Assembly: GCA_015709595.1 (NCBI GenBank)
Contig: CP054178.1
Coordinates: forward strand, 1,679,205 to 1,743,204
Direction of reading: 5' to 3'
DNA: 64,000 nucleotides
Source: Phycisphaeraceae bacterium
GTDB lineage: Bacteria; Planctomycetota; Phycisphaerae; Phycisphaerales; SM1A02
In this document: piece by piece, positions 26,901 to 33,572 of the stretch
Numbering within the stretch: position 1 is the stretch's first letter
Layout: the number at the start of each line of letters is the position of its first letter
Notes under the pieces: model-generated
What the model was told of the DNA's origin: nothing
Database searches by the model: none
The model's input: only the letters and a program-made list of their open reading frames with translations
Program-made: the position numbers and the translations under genes

Positions 26901-27053
26901 GGATTCGACGCCGCGGCGAAGGAGGTCTTCATCCACGACCTGCGGAACGAGCCGCGCTGCGAACGATCGTGGCGCCGGGACGGCACCGTCAAGCTGCGCT
27001 CCGACGGCGGGCTGCTCTGCGACCGCTGCGCGGCGGCGGTGGGGGTGGCGTAG
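23976..27053 (+). CDS. ileS: Isoleucyl-tRNA synthetase carrying three repeat-derived inserts
   Basis: Class Ia synthetase that charges tRNA-Ile and edits valine. HVGHLLN (HIGH motif, His at about residue 74), GWDCHGLPIEHKV, the editing-domain block TTPWTLPANLAIAVNP, then DGRKMSKSLGN (KMSKS at about residue 702) are all present. A C-terminal Cys cluster (CDRCAAAVGVA, with an earlier CERSW) matches the zinc-binding tail. The length is 1025 residues against about 930-960 for bacterial enzymes. The surplus is explained by insertions at 25418-25470, 25783-25826 and 26295-26345, all in frame and all in loops outside the signature motifs. The ATG at 23976 is followed by a normal N-terminus. Confidence 0.92.
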   Translation: MTDTATTKPNYKNTLNLPRTDFPMKANLSQNEPQSVKRWAEARLYDAIMRARAESASPPFVFHDGPPYANGDIHVGHLLNKVLKDIVVRTRLMEGSHTPYVPGWDCHGLPIEHKVMTDLIEKGKMDKLATLPDDQRRMVIRRECQKYAEKYVKLQAEQMKRLLTLADYDHPYMTMAKEYEAAVLEVFATLVERGLVYRALKAVHWSIANETALAEAELEYYDREDLSIYVDFEAADREAVGAAFGVELDETPSFMIWTTTPWTLPANLAIAVNPRFTYALVRIDGALTIVAREAVERITKAARSVDVEVLAETAGEKLVGLRYRHPFVSIVERAEGPNQELTLRLGRPPASTDDLGAVSTVVAADYVTLEDGTGLVHTAPGHGQEDYQTGLRVGLPIYCPVRKDGTYDDTVPEWLRGMSIWDANEKIRQHLETSGHLFFWHTFTHSYPHDWRGKSPVIFRATEQWFVSVDKPFELSRGDTLPSPSGRGAGGEGEREGSSLRTRALAAASSEVQFIPEWGRNRMRGMLESRPDWCLSRQRAWGVPIPAFEGPDGQVFLTAASVRAVAKVVAAKGSDAWFTDSPEQLLAHYDATSDPDAPDWVRSISRQPSAVSPLPTAAPALRKMHDIFDVWFESGSSWAAVLHQRGLARTDGGPSADLYLEGSDQHRGWFQASLLPSIGVRGVAPYKALLTHGFIVDKDGRKMSKSLGNTLEVEDLLKDHGADVCRWWVSSLAFENDIKMDAEFFRVAGESYRKVRNTLRFLLSNLSDFVPGAGNSGAGVSGAGVPPAILTTRVNLHALAPVSLDAYALAMAAKLQHEVRQAYLEYRFRDAHQALYDFCNDTLSAVYCAAVKDRLYCDRPDSPRRRATQTVMWEILEVLTRLLAPLMPHTAEEAAKSMGRTESIHLTTHHDLDVACDADWPRVLEAREQALKALEAAKQRGIENPLDAGVTLPDPDGVLKRFSADLADLLGVSRVGFDAAAKEVFIHDLRNEPRCERSWRRDGTVKLRSDGGLLCDRCAAAVGVA
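25418..25440. repeat. Palindromic hairpin element inside ileS
   Basis: A perfect 10-bp stem CCCCTCTCCC/GGGAGAGGGG with loop TCC, followed by a GGGTGAGGGCGAG tail, encoding PSPSGRGAGGEGER. A second member with stem CCCTCTCCC/GGGAGAGGG and a CACCCTCACCCCGG flank lies at 33518-33538. Confidence 0.85.
25783..25826 (+). repeat. Heptad array inside ileS
   Basis: Degenerate AGCCGTC/AGCCATC units, about five to six copies, encoding SISRQPSAVS then PLPTAAP. The orientation is the stop-free one on the ileS strand. Confidence 0.88.
26295..26345 (+). repeat. CGCAGGCGT-type repeat inside ileS
   Basis: A direct repetition of GGCGCAGGCGTC followed by CCACCTGCG. The second copy forms a CGCAGG/CCTGCG hairpin (26321-26339). 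It encodes SGAGVSGAGVPPAI between the KMSKS domain and the anticodon-binding domain. Confidence 0.7.
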
Positions 27054-27099
27054 AGTCCTCCGTGGTGGCGTCACGCCGCGCCGGCACTACACTCCGTTC

Positions 27100-27510
27100 A
27101 TGCTTCCCTCGCTCCAGGTCGGCAACACCGCCGAGGTGATGGTCGTCGTCACCGAGGCCATGTGTCCGTCCTTCGACGGCGTCATCGTCCACCGCGTCTA
27201 CTCCACCTGGTCGATGGCGCATCACATGGAGCTCGCAGCCCGCATGGTGCTCGCCCCGCACCTGGAGGAGCACGAGGAGGGGATCGGCTCGCACCTGTCG
27301 ATCGACCACGTGGCGCCCACGCCGCTCGGCCACCACGTGCGCGTGGAGGCGAAAGCCGTTGAGCTCGGTCCGACGACCCTGGTCTGCGACGTGATCGCGT
27401 ACCATGTCCGACCCGACGGTCGTGAGACGATCGCGGGGCGGGGAAAGCAGGTCCAGCGCGTCCTGCCAAAGGACAAGCTGGCGGCGTTGATTCGTCGGGC
27501 GGGGGAGTAG
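27100..27510 (+). CDS. Hotdog-fold acyl-CoA thioesterase, FlK-like
   Basis: A 136-residue single hotdog domain like the fluoroacetyl-CoA thioesterase FlK. The block STWSMAHHMELAAR places Thr and Glu eight residues apart as in FlK (Thr42 and Glu50). LSIDHVAPTPLG places the active-site His (FlK His76) before the conserved P.G turn. Hydrolysis of a short acyl-CoA is likely; the true substrate is unknown. It heads a run of acyl-CoA genes (27100-30911), which supports a role in fatty or aromatic acid breakdown. The ATG at 27100 was taken as start. Confidence 0.78.
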   Translation: MLPSLQVGNTAEVMVVVTEAMCPSFDGVIVHRVYSTWSMAHHMELAARMVLAPHLEEHEEGIGSHLSIDHVAPTPLGHHVRVEAKAVELGPTTLVCDVIAYHVRPDGRETIAGRGKQVQRVLPKDKLAALIRRAGE

Positions 27511-27556
27511 CCGTCAGCCCTCAGCAGGCAGGTACCGGTCATCAGTTGCGAAGATT
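27510..27556 (+). repeat. Degenerate heptad remnant between thioesterase and hydratase genes
   Basis: CCGTCAGCCCTCAGCAGGC and a following GGTCATCAGTTG show AGCCGTC-type heptads that have decayed. The orientation is stop-free on the plus strand. Confidence 0.45.
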
Positions 27557-27607
27557 CCAAGATTGAAACCCCGTCACTCAATCCTCAGCATTCCCACGAG
27601 CCCGCCC

Positions 27608-28414
27608 ATGACCACCGCCATCGAATCCAAGCCCGCGACCGCCGAAGAGTCCCTCATCCTTGTCGAACAGGATGGTCCGGTCGCCATCATCCGCCTCAAC
27701 CGCCCCAAGGTGCTCAACGCCCTCAACCCGGCGCTCATGAAGGAGCTCGCCGAGACGATGGAGCGGCTGGACAAGGATCCGTCGGTCATCGTCTTCCTGC
27801 TGGCGGGCAGCGAGAAGGCGTGGGCCGCCGGAGCGGACATCGGCGACATGGCCGAGCAGTCCGCCATCAGCATGTACGAGCGCGATCAGTTCGCCACGTG
27901 GGAGCGCATCAAGCGGATCAAGAAGCCCATCGTGGCCGCGGTGTCCGGCTGGGCGCTGGGCGGCGGCTGCGAGCTGATGATGCTCTGCGACGTGGTGGTC
28001 TGCTCCGAGACGGCGCAGATCGGCCAGCCGGAGATCAACATCGGCGTGATGCCGGGCGCGGGGGGCACGCAGCGACTGACGCGCGCCGTGGGCAAGCATC
28101 TGGCCATGGACGTCATCCTGACTGGCCGCTTCCTCACCGCGAAGGAGGCGCTGGCGCATGGTCTGGTCAGCCGCGTGGTTCCGAAGGAGCACTGGTACAG
28201 CGAAGCACTCAGGATCGCCCACGAGATGGCGAAGAAGGGCCCGATCGCCCTTCGACTGGCCAAGGAAGGCGTGCTCAAGGCGTTCGAGATGCCGCTGAGC
28301 GAGGGGCTGGAGTACGAGCGCAAGCTCTTCTACACGCTCTTCGCCACCGAGGACCAGAAGGAAGGGATGCGGGCGTTTGTTGAGAAACGGAAACCAACTT
28401 TCAAGGGGAAGTGA
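27608..28414 (+). CDS. Enoyl-CoA hydratase/isomerase family protein, crotonase type
   Basis: A 268-residue crotonase-fold enzyme expected to hydrate trans-2-enoyl-CoA. AIIRLNRPKVLNALN opens the fold. The oxyanion-hole blocks are SEKAWAAGADIGDM and GWALGGGCELMMLCDVV. ETAQIGQPEINIGVMPGAGG carries the two catalytic Glu residues in the expected context, and GTQRLTRAVGK follows. The second crotonase gene starts two bases after this stop (28416) behind an AAGGGGAAGTGAG ribosome site, so the two are co-transcribed. The ATG at 27608 was chosen; the upstream frame crosses repeat remnants. Confidence 0.9.
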   Translation: MTTAIESKPATAEESLILVEQDGPVAIIRLNRPKVLNALNPALMKELAETMERLDKDPSVIVFLLAGSEKAWAAGADIGDMAEQSAISMYERDQFATWERIKRIKKPIVAAVSGWALGGGCELMMLCDVVVCSETAQIGQPEINIGVMPGAGGTQRLTRAVGKHLAMDVILTGRFLTAKEALAHGLVSRVVPKEHWYSEALRIAHEMAKKGPIALRLAKEGVLKAFEMPLSEGLEYERKLFYTLFATEDQKEGMRAFVEKRKPTFKGK

Positions 28415-28415
28415 G

Positions 28416-29234
28416 ATGACCGCGACGACCACCGTACCAGCGACCGAGAAGGCCATCAGGACCGAATCCGCCGACGGCGTCTGCACCATCACCTTCAACC
28501 GGCCCGACAAGTACAACGCCATCAACGACGCCTTCTCCACCGAACTGCTCGAGGCCCTCAAGCAGGCCGAGCGCGACCCGGCGGTGCGCGTCATCATCCT
28601 CACCGGCGAGGGCAAGGCCTTCTGCTCCGGGCAGGATCTCGGTGACCTGAAGGAGAAGTACAAGCCCGGCTACGTGCCCCACCTGGGGGATGACCTGCGG
28701 CGGCGCTACAACCCGATCATCCTGAAGATGGCGATGATGGACAAGCCCATCATCGCCGCGGTCAACGGCGTGGCGGCCGGCGCGGGCTGCTCGCTGGCGC
28801 TGGCGTGCGACATGCGGGTGGCTTCGCAGGAGGCGTCGTTCATCGAAGTGTTCATCAACGTGGGGCTGGTGCCCGATTCCGCCAGCACGTGGTTCCTGCC
28901 CCGGCTGGTCGGGCTGGGCAAGGCGATGGAGCTCTGCTGCACCGGCTCGAAGGTGCCCGCCGATGAGGCCCTGCAACTGGGGCTGGTCAACCGCGTGGTG
29001 GACCCGGGATCGCTGATGTCCGAGACGTTGACGCTGGCGAAGAAACTCGCCTCGTTGCCGGCACGCGGCATCGCCCTGACCAAGAAACTCCTGCGCGAGT
29101 CCTTCGAATCCACGCTCGAACAGCAGCTGGAGGCCGAGGCCTACGCCCAGGAAACCGCCGCGAAGACCGAGGATCACTTTGAAGGCGTGATGGCGTTCAT
29201 TGAGAAGAGGAAACCCGCCTTCAAAGGGAGGTGA
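28416..29234 (+). CDS. Enoyl-CoA hydratase/isomerase family protein, PaaG-like
   Basis: A 272-residue crotonase-fold enzyme most like PaaG, the epoxyphenylacetyl-CoA isomerase. KAFCSGQDLGDLKEKYKPG and NPIILKMAMMDKPIIAAVNG, then GVAAGAGCSLALACDMRVAS, are typical. VGLVPDSASTWFLPRLVG carries Asp in place of the second catalytic Glu, as in PaaG-type isomerases. The start at 28416 lies two bases after the previous stop. With the dehydrogenase at 29655 this forms a paa/beta-oxidation-like set, but no ring-epoxidase genes are in view, so an aromatic substrate is not shown. Confidence 0.85.
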   Translation: MTATTTVPATEKAIRTESADGVCTITFNRPDKYNAINDAFSTELLEALKQAERDPAVRVIILTGEGKAFCSGQDLGDLKEKYKPGYVPHLGDDLRRRYNPIILKMAMMDKPIIAAVNGVAAGAGCSLALACDMRVASQEASFIEVFINVGLVPDSASTWFLPRLVGLGKAMELCCTGSKVPADEALQLGLVNRVVDPGSLMSETLTLAKKLASLPARGIALTKKLLRESFESTLEQQLEAEAYAQETAAKTEDHFEGVMAFIEKRKPAFKGR

Positions 29235-29238
29235 ATCC

Positions 29239-29668
29239 AAGCCGTCGGCTATCAGCCGTCAGCCGTCCGCAGGAAGAGGCGGAGCAGGATGCAGGCATTC
29301 AGCGACATCAAGGTGTGGCAGAAGGCCCACGCGCTGACGCTTCAACTGTACCGCGATACGACTTCCTTTCCGACGGACGAGCGATTCGGACTGACGAGCC
29401 AGATTCGATGATCGGCCGCTTCGATCGGCGGAAACATCGCCGAGGGGTGCGTGAAGGGCAGTGATGTTGAGTTCGCAAGGTTTCTGCGAATCGCCCTCGG
29501 GTCAGCGAGTGAGCTGCCGTATCACCTGTTGCTCGCGCGGGATCTGGGCTTCCTTGATCCGGCACGGCATGAGTCGTTGAATGGCGGTGTGGAAGAGGTC
29601 AAACGCATGCTCACGGCGTTCATCCGAACGCTTCTGGCTGAGGGCTGACGGCTGATGGCTGATGGCTT
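29239..29668. mobile_element. Putative cassette bounded by inverted heptad arrays
   Basis: The left boundary (29239-29270) and right boundary (29637-29668) are 32-bp imperfect inverted repeats matching at 27 of 32 positions, both made of AGCCGTC-type heptads in opposite orientation. They enclose a four-helix-bundle gene and interrupt the acyl-CoA gene run five bases after one stop. The right arm contains both the stop codon of the enclosed gene and the ATG of the next gene. No transposase and no target duplication were seen, so mobility is an inference. Confidence 0.5.
29289..29648 (+). pseudogene. Four-helix-bundle (23S rRNA IVP-like) protein, in-frame TGA
   Basis: Reading from the ATG at 29289 gives FSDIKVWQKAHALTLQLYRD and then LTSQIR followed by TGA at 29409-29411. 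The same frame then continues SAASIGGNIAEGCVKGSDVE and LRIALGSASELPYHLLLARD to a TGA at 29646. This is the TIGR02436 four-helix-bundle family, in which the usual text is QIRRSA.SI..NIAEG, so the TGA replaces an Arg codon, probably by CGA to TGA. No frameshift is present. The full length is 119 residues as expected. Readthrough is conceivable but a nonsense mutation is simpler. The family is found in 23S rRNA intervening sequences and as free-standing genes. Confidence 0.85.
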
Positions 29669-30911
29669 TCTTCAAGTTGGAGTCCTCGGCGCCGGCGCCA
29701 TGGGAAGCGGCATCGCCCAGGTCGCCGCGGCGCACGGCTGGAGCGTCTGGCTGATGGATGTGGACGACGCCGTCGCGCGGCGTGGAGTTGATCGCATCCT
29801 CGAACAGTTCGACCGGCTGGTGGAGAAGGGCCGCATGACCGCCGCCGAGCGCAACGCCGCGTCGAGGCGGCTGGAAGTCGCCAACGCGCCGGGCGATTTC
29901 GACGAGTGCGAACTGGTCATTGAGGCCATTGTCGAGGACATGGCGGTCAAGACGCGCGTGCTGCGCGACCTGATCACGTCGCTGCGAGATGACTGCATCA
30001 TCGCCTCCAACACGTCATCGCTCTCCATCACCACGCTGGGCGAGCGCATCGGCCAGCCGGAGCGCACCGTGGGCATGCACTTCTTCAACCCCGCGCCGGT
30101 GATGAAACTGGTGGAAGTGATCGCGGGAAAGCAGACGGACTCTGCCGTGGCCGACCGCACCGCGGCCATCGCCAAGTCGTGGGGCAAGGTCGTCGCCCGT
30201 GCGGCGGACGTGCCGGGGTTCATCGTCAACCACGTGGCGAGGCCCTACTACCTCGAGGCGTTTCGCATCCTCACCGACGGCTTGGCCACCCCCGACGAGA
30301 TCGACCGGGCCATGAAGGAACTGGGCGGCTTCCGCATGGGCCCGCTGGAACTGACCGACCTGATCGGGCAGGACGTGAACGCCGCCACCACCCGCAGCGT
30401 GTGGGAGCAGCTGGGCAAGCCGCCTCTGCTGGCCCCCGCCGCGTTGCAGGAGCAACTGGTGCGGGAGGGTCACCTGGGGCGCAAGACGAAACGCGGCGTG
30501 TACAACTACGTCACCGATCCTCCCGCGCCCGCGATTACCATCGAGCGCCGGAAGATCGACCTCTCCGAGGCGCAAGCCGCGGCGCTGGACGCCTTCATCA
30601 ACGCGGCGGTGAGTCCGACCGCCGGCCACCAACCGCCTCCCGTCGATCGCGCCTCACCGGCACGCCTCTCCCGCTACGTCTTCACCCGCATCCTCGTCGC
30701 CATCATTGCGCAGGCCCACCTGGCCTTCGAGCGCGGCGTGGCGACGAAGGAGGACATCGACGCCGCCATGAAGTTCGGCGTCAACTATCCGCGCGGTCCC
30801 TTCGAGTGGACCGCCCAGATCGGCCCGGCGCGCATGCGCGACTGGCTGCGCGTCCTCAACGCCGCGGCGGCTGACGGGCGGTTCGCCCCCCCGAAGTCGC
30901 TGGGTGCGTGA
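29655..30911 (+). CDS. 3-hydroxyacyl-CoA dehydrogenase
   Basis: A 418-residue NAD-dependent enzyme that oxidises 3-hydroxyacyl-CoA. VGVLGAGAMGSGIAQVAAAH is the Rossmann GxGxxG motif. ASNTSSLSITTLGERIGQPE and GMHFFNPAPVMKLVEVI (the catalytic His block) are family signatures, followed by PGFIVNHVARPYY. A second C-terminal 3HCDH domain follows (NYPRGPFEWTAQIG), so it is the two-domain form. The ATG at 29655 lies inside a heptad array that is also the right arm of the upstream cassette, which gives it an unusual 5' region with no clear ribosome site. Together with the two crotonases it completes two steps of beta-oxidation. Confidence 0.9.
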   Translation: MADGFLQVGVLGAGAMGSGIAQVAAAHGWSVWLMDVDDAVARRGVDRILEQFDRLVEKGRMTAAERNAASRRLEVANAPGDFDECELVIEAIVEDMAVKTRVLRDLITSLRDDCIIASNTSSLSITTLGERIGQPERTVGMHFFNPAPVMKLVEVIAGKQTDSAVADRTAAIAKSWGKVVARAADVPGFIVNHVARPYYLEAFRILTDGLATPDEIDRAMKELGGFRMGPLELTDLIGQDVNAATTRSVWEQLGKPPLLAPAALQEQLVREGHLGRKTKRGVYNYVTDPPAPAITIERRKIDLSEAQAAALDAFINAAVSPTAGHQPPPVDRASPARLSRYVFTRILVAIIAQAHLAFERGVATKEDIDAAMKFGVNYPRGPFEWTAQIGPARMRDWLRVLNAAAADGRFAPPKSLGA

Positions 30912-30966
30912 AGTCGGATGACTCGCCGACCGCGGAGCGCAACGACTCTCTTGCGTACCGTTGCGC

Positions 30967-32199
30967 ATGGTCAAGTCGTCGACGCCATGCTCCGCCACCG
31001 GCGCCATCCTGATGGGCGGGCGCAGCACGCGCATGGGCACGCCCAAGCACGCGATCATGCTGCCCGACGGCCGCGCCATGATCGAGCACGTCGCAGATGT
31101 GCTGCGCCCGGTCTGTCCGCGCCAGGTCGTGCTGGGGCCTCAGTCGCCCCTGCCTGGCGTACACGCCATCCCGGACCTGCGGCAGGGGCTTGGCCCGCTG
31201 GCTGGCATCGAAGCCCTGCTCGTCTCGGGACTCGATGACACGTACCTCGTCGTTCCTTGCGACACGCCGCGGCTGACCGCTGACGTGCTTCGTGCCCTGC
31301 TGAGCGCGCCGCCCGCACCGGTGGCGGTTCTCCGGCTCGCAGGGGAAGTGCAGTCCCTGCCGCTGCGGGTCTCGACCGAAGCCCTGCCCACGATCCGCGC
31401 CATGCTCGACCGGGGCGAGCGGGCGGTGCATCGGCTCATCGCCTCGCTGCCCGTGGCCTTCGTGGAGGCGCCGCCCGCCTGGGCCGACCACCTCGTCAAC
31501 ATCAACACGCCCGATGAGTTGTCATGGGTGATCGGCACAAACGCCGCGCCGCGGGCATCGACTGACCGCACCATTCTGCTCGCCACCTCGAACCCGCACA
31601 AGATCGAGGAGGTACGCGCCATCCTCGCTCCGCATGGATACGAGGTGATCGGGCTGGACAATGTCGGCATCTCGATTCCTGAGCCGGAGGAGGACGGGCC
31701 GACCTTCGAGGCCAACGCCCGCATCAAGGCCATTGCCTATGCGAAGGCAACCGGCCGCGTCTGTCTTGCCGACGACTCCGGGCTGGAAGTGGATGCGCTG
31801 GGCGGCGCACCGGGCGTTCACTCCGCGCGCTACGCGGGGATCGGCGCTACCAGGGCCGAGCGCGACCGCGCCAACAACGAGAAGCTCCTGCGCGAACTGA
31901 CCCGGCTCAACCTGCTCCCGGAGCAGCGCACCGCCCGCTTCGTCTGCGTCATGTGTCTCGCCGCGCCGGATGGCCGCATCCTCGCCGAAACGCGCGGCAC
32001 GTTCGAGGGGCTTATCGCCGACACCCCGCGCGGCGACAACGGCTTCGGCTACGACCCGCTGCTCTTCCTTCCCGACCGCGGCTGCACCAGCGCCCAGTTG
32101 CCGCCCGAGGAGAAAAACGTCCGTTCCCACCGGGGCCAGGCCGCGCGGCGGATGGCGGCGGCGCTGGATCGACTCGGGCACTCGTACACTTCACCGTGA
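30967..32199 (+). CDS. MobA-like nucleotidyltransferase fused to XTP/dITP diphosphatase
   Basis: A two-domain protein of about 410 residues. Residues about 10-195 resemble molybdenum-cofactor guanylyltransferase MobA: AILMGGRSTRMGTPKHAIML, then DTYLVVPCDTPRLTADVL and HLVNINTPDEL. Residues about 198-410 are RdgB/HAM1: ILLATSNPHKIEEVRAILAP, ADDSGLEVDALGGAPGVHSA, then RGDNGFGYDPLLFLP. The latter hydrolyses XTP and dITP to keep bad purines out of DNA. The two activities are normally separate proteins. There is no gap or stop between them. A TTG at 30961 could be an alternative start. The next gene overlaps the stop (GTGA). Confidence 0.85.
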   Translation: MVKSSTPCSATGAILMGGRSTRMGTPKHAIMLPDGRAMIEHVADVLRPVCPRQVVLGPQSPLPGVHAIPDLRQGLGPLAGIEALLVSGLDDTYLVVPCDTPRLTADVLRALLSAPPAPVAVLRLAGEVQSLPLRVSTEALPTIRAMLDRGERAVHRLIASLPVAFVEAPPAWADHLVNINTPDELSWVIGTNAAPRASTDRTILLATSNPHKIEEVRAILAPHGYEVIGLDNVGISIPEPEEDGPTFEANARIKAIAYAKATGRVCLADDSGLEVDALGGAPGVHSARYAGIGATRAERDRANNEKLLRELTRLNLLPEQRTARFVCVMCLAAPDGRILAETRGTFEGLIADTPRGDNGFGYDPLLFLPDRGCTSAQLPPEEKNVRSHRGQAARRMAAALDRLGHSYTSP

Positions 32200-33497
32200 C
32201 CCTGCGGCTCACCATCCTCCAGCCCAACCTCGCGGGGCAGCGTTACTCCTGCCACGGCTGCGGCAACTGCTGCCGCGACTTCACCGTGCAGCTGCGCGAG
32301 GAGGACATCGACAAGATCCGCCAGCAGGGGTGGACGGAGAAACTCGGCTTCGACCCGGTCGTCGAGTTCCGCGGCGAACGCTACCTGCGCCAGCGCGATG
32401 ACGGGGCCTGCGTCTTCTGGCTGGACGACGGCCGCTGCCGCATTCACGCCGAGTTCGGCTTGTCCGCCAAGCCCATCGCGTGCCAGATGTTCCCCTTCTC
32501 GCTCACGCCCGTCACGGGCGGGGCGGTGATGGGCATCAACTTCGCCTGCCAGAGCGTGCTGGAGAACAAGGGCGCGGAGCTGCGCACGCACACGCGCGAC
32601 CTGGAGCGCATGGCCCGCTCGCTGCCGGAAGTTCACGCGCTGAACCGCCCGCCCATGCTCACCGACAAACTGCGGGCGAGCGTCGGCGAGATCAAGGCGC
32701 TCGTCAACCGCCTCGACGCCTGGTTCCGCCGCGATGACATCGACCTGTCCACGCGATTGGATGGGCTGGCGTGGGTGATCGCCTCGCTGGGCAAGGCCAA
32801 ACTGGCGGGTGTGCGCGATGATCGCTTCGCCGACCTCTTGGATGTGCTCTTCGGCGCACTGCCTGATGAACTGGGCTTCCACCCCGTTGATCCTCCCACG
32901 CGCGGCCAGCGGAAAATGCTGCGACAGGCGGTCTTCGCCCGCATCGAGGATCCCAAGATCGGTCGCGTTCACCGCACGGGCCGGATTCGCACGGTGCTCT
33001 CGCAACTGCGGCGCAGCCGCCGCTTCGCCTCGGGCAAGGGGGTCGCCCCGCGCGTGGGCGACGGCTGGCCGGAGGGCGTCCGGCTGGAAGCCGCCGAGCA
33101 GGTGGCGCCCGCGAATGATCCCAACGTCGTCACCGCCATTGATGATCTTCTCACCCGCTGGCTGCGGGCGACCATCCTCGGCGGGCGAGCGTGGGGCGCG
33201 GGGTACTACGGCTGGAGCGCCTTGGCCGGGCTGCGGGCGCTGGTGCTCAACGTCGCCGTGCTGGGCTGGCTGGCCCGGCTGCACGCGGCGGGGCGGGGTG
33301 GGGGTAGTGGGGGGGGTGGTGGGGCGGAGCGACTGGCCATCGAGGATGTGCGGGCCGCCCTGTCGCGCATCGACCGAACCGCGGGCCGGGCCCGCTGGCT
33401 GGGCGGCGTGTCGGAGGAATGGCGCAGCGCCTACTTCGACACCGATGACGGCCTGCGGCGACTGCTGGCGGCGTATCCGCTCATTGAGTCGGAGTGA
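32196..33497 (+). CDS. YkgJ-type cysteine-cluster protein
   Basis: Starts at GTG 32196, overlapping the previous stop by four bases, so it is coupled to the fusion gene. The N-terminal YSCHGCGNCCRDFTVQLREE is the CxxCxxCC cluster of the UPF0153/YkgJ family. Further cysteines at GACVFW, GRCRIH and IACQMFPFSL complete the set of eight expected for a metal or Fe-S site. The N-terminal family domain ends near residue 130; about 300 residues of helical C-terminal sequence follow and were not recognised. A Gly-rich tract (GRGGGSGGGGGAE) lies near residue 370. Function is unknown in the family. Confidence 0.75.
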   Translation: MTLRLTILQPNLAGQRYSCHGCGNCCRDFTVQLREEDIDKIRQQGWTEKLGFDPVVEFRGERYLRQRDDGACVFWLDDGRCRIHAEFGLSAKPIACQMFPFSLTPVTGGAVMGINFACQSVLENKGAELRTHTRDLERMARSLPEVHALNRPPMLTDKLRASVGEIKALVNRLDAWFRRDDIDLSTRLDGLAWVIASLGKAKLAGVRDDRFADLLDVLFGALPDELGFHPVDPPTRGQRKMLRQAVFARIEDPKIGRVHRTGRIRTVLSQLRRSRRFASGKGVAPRVGDGWPEGVRLEAAEQVAPANDPNVVTAIDDLLTRWLRATILGGRAWGAGYYGWSALAGLRALVLNVAVLGWLARLHAAGRGGGSGGGGGAERLAIEDVRAALSRIDRTAGRARWLGGVSEEWRSAYFDTDDGLRRLLAAYPLIESE

Positions 33498-33517
33498 GGA
33501 ATGCACCCTCACCCCGG

Positions 33518-33572
33518 CCCTCTCCCAGGGGGAGAGGGAGTGAGCGCCTCACTCACAGGCGGGACGCCTGTG
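33518..33572. repeat. Two hairpin elements between convergent genes
   Basis: A 9-bp stem CCCTCTCCC/GGGAGAGGG (33518-33538) is the second member of the hairpin family seen in ileS. It is followed by CACAGGC-GGGAC-GCCTGTG (33554-33572), ending exactly at the tolC stop. Neither has a T-run, but they sit where the convergent transcripts end. Confidence 0.8.

Noticed and set aside
29451-29648. Separate 65-residue gene starting at GTG 29451
   Set aside because: It is the C-terminal part of the four-helix-bundle gene in the same frame as 29289, downstream of the TGA. It is not an independent gene.
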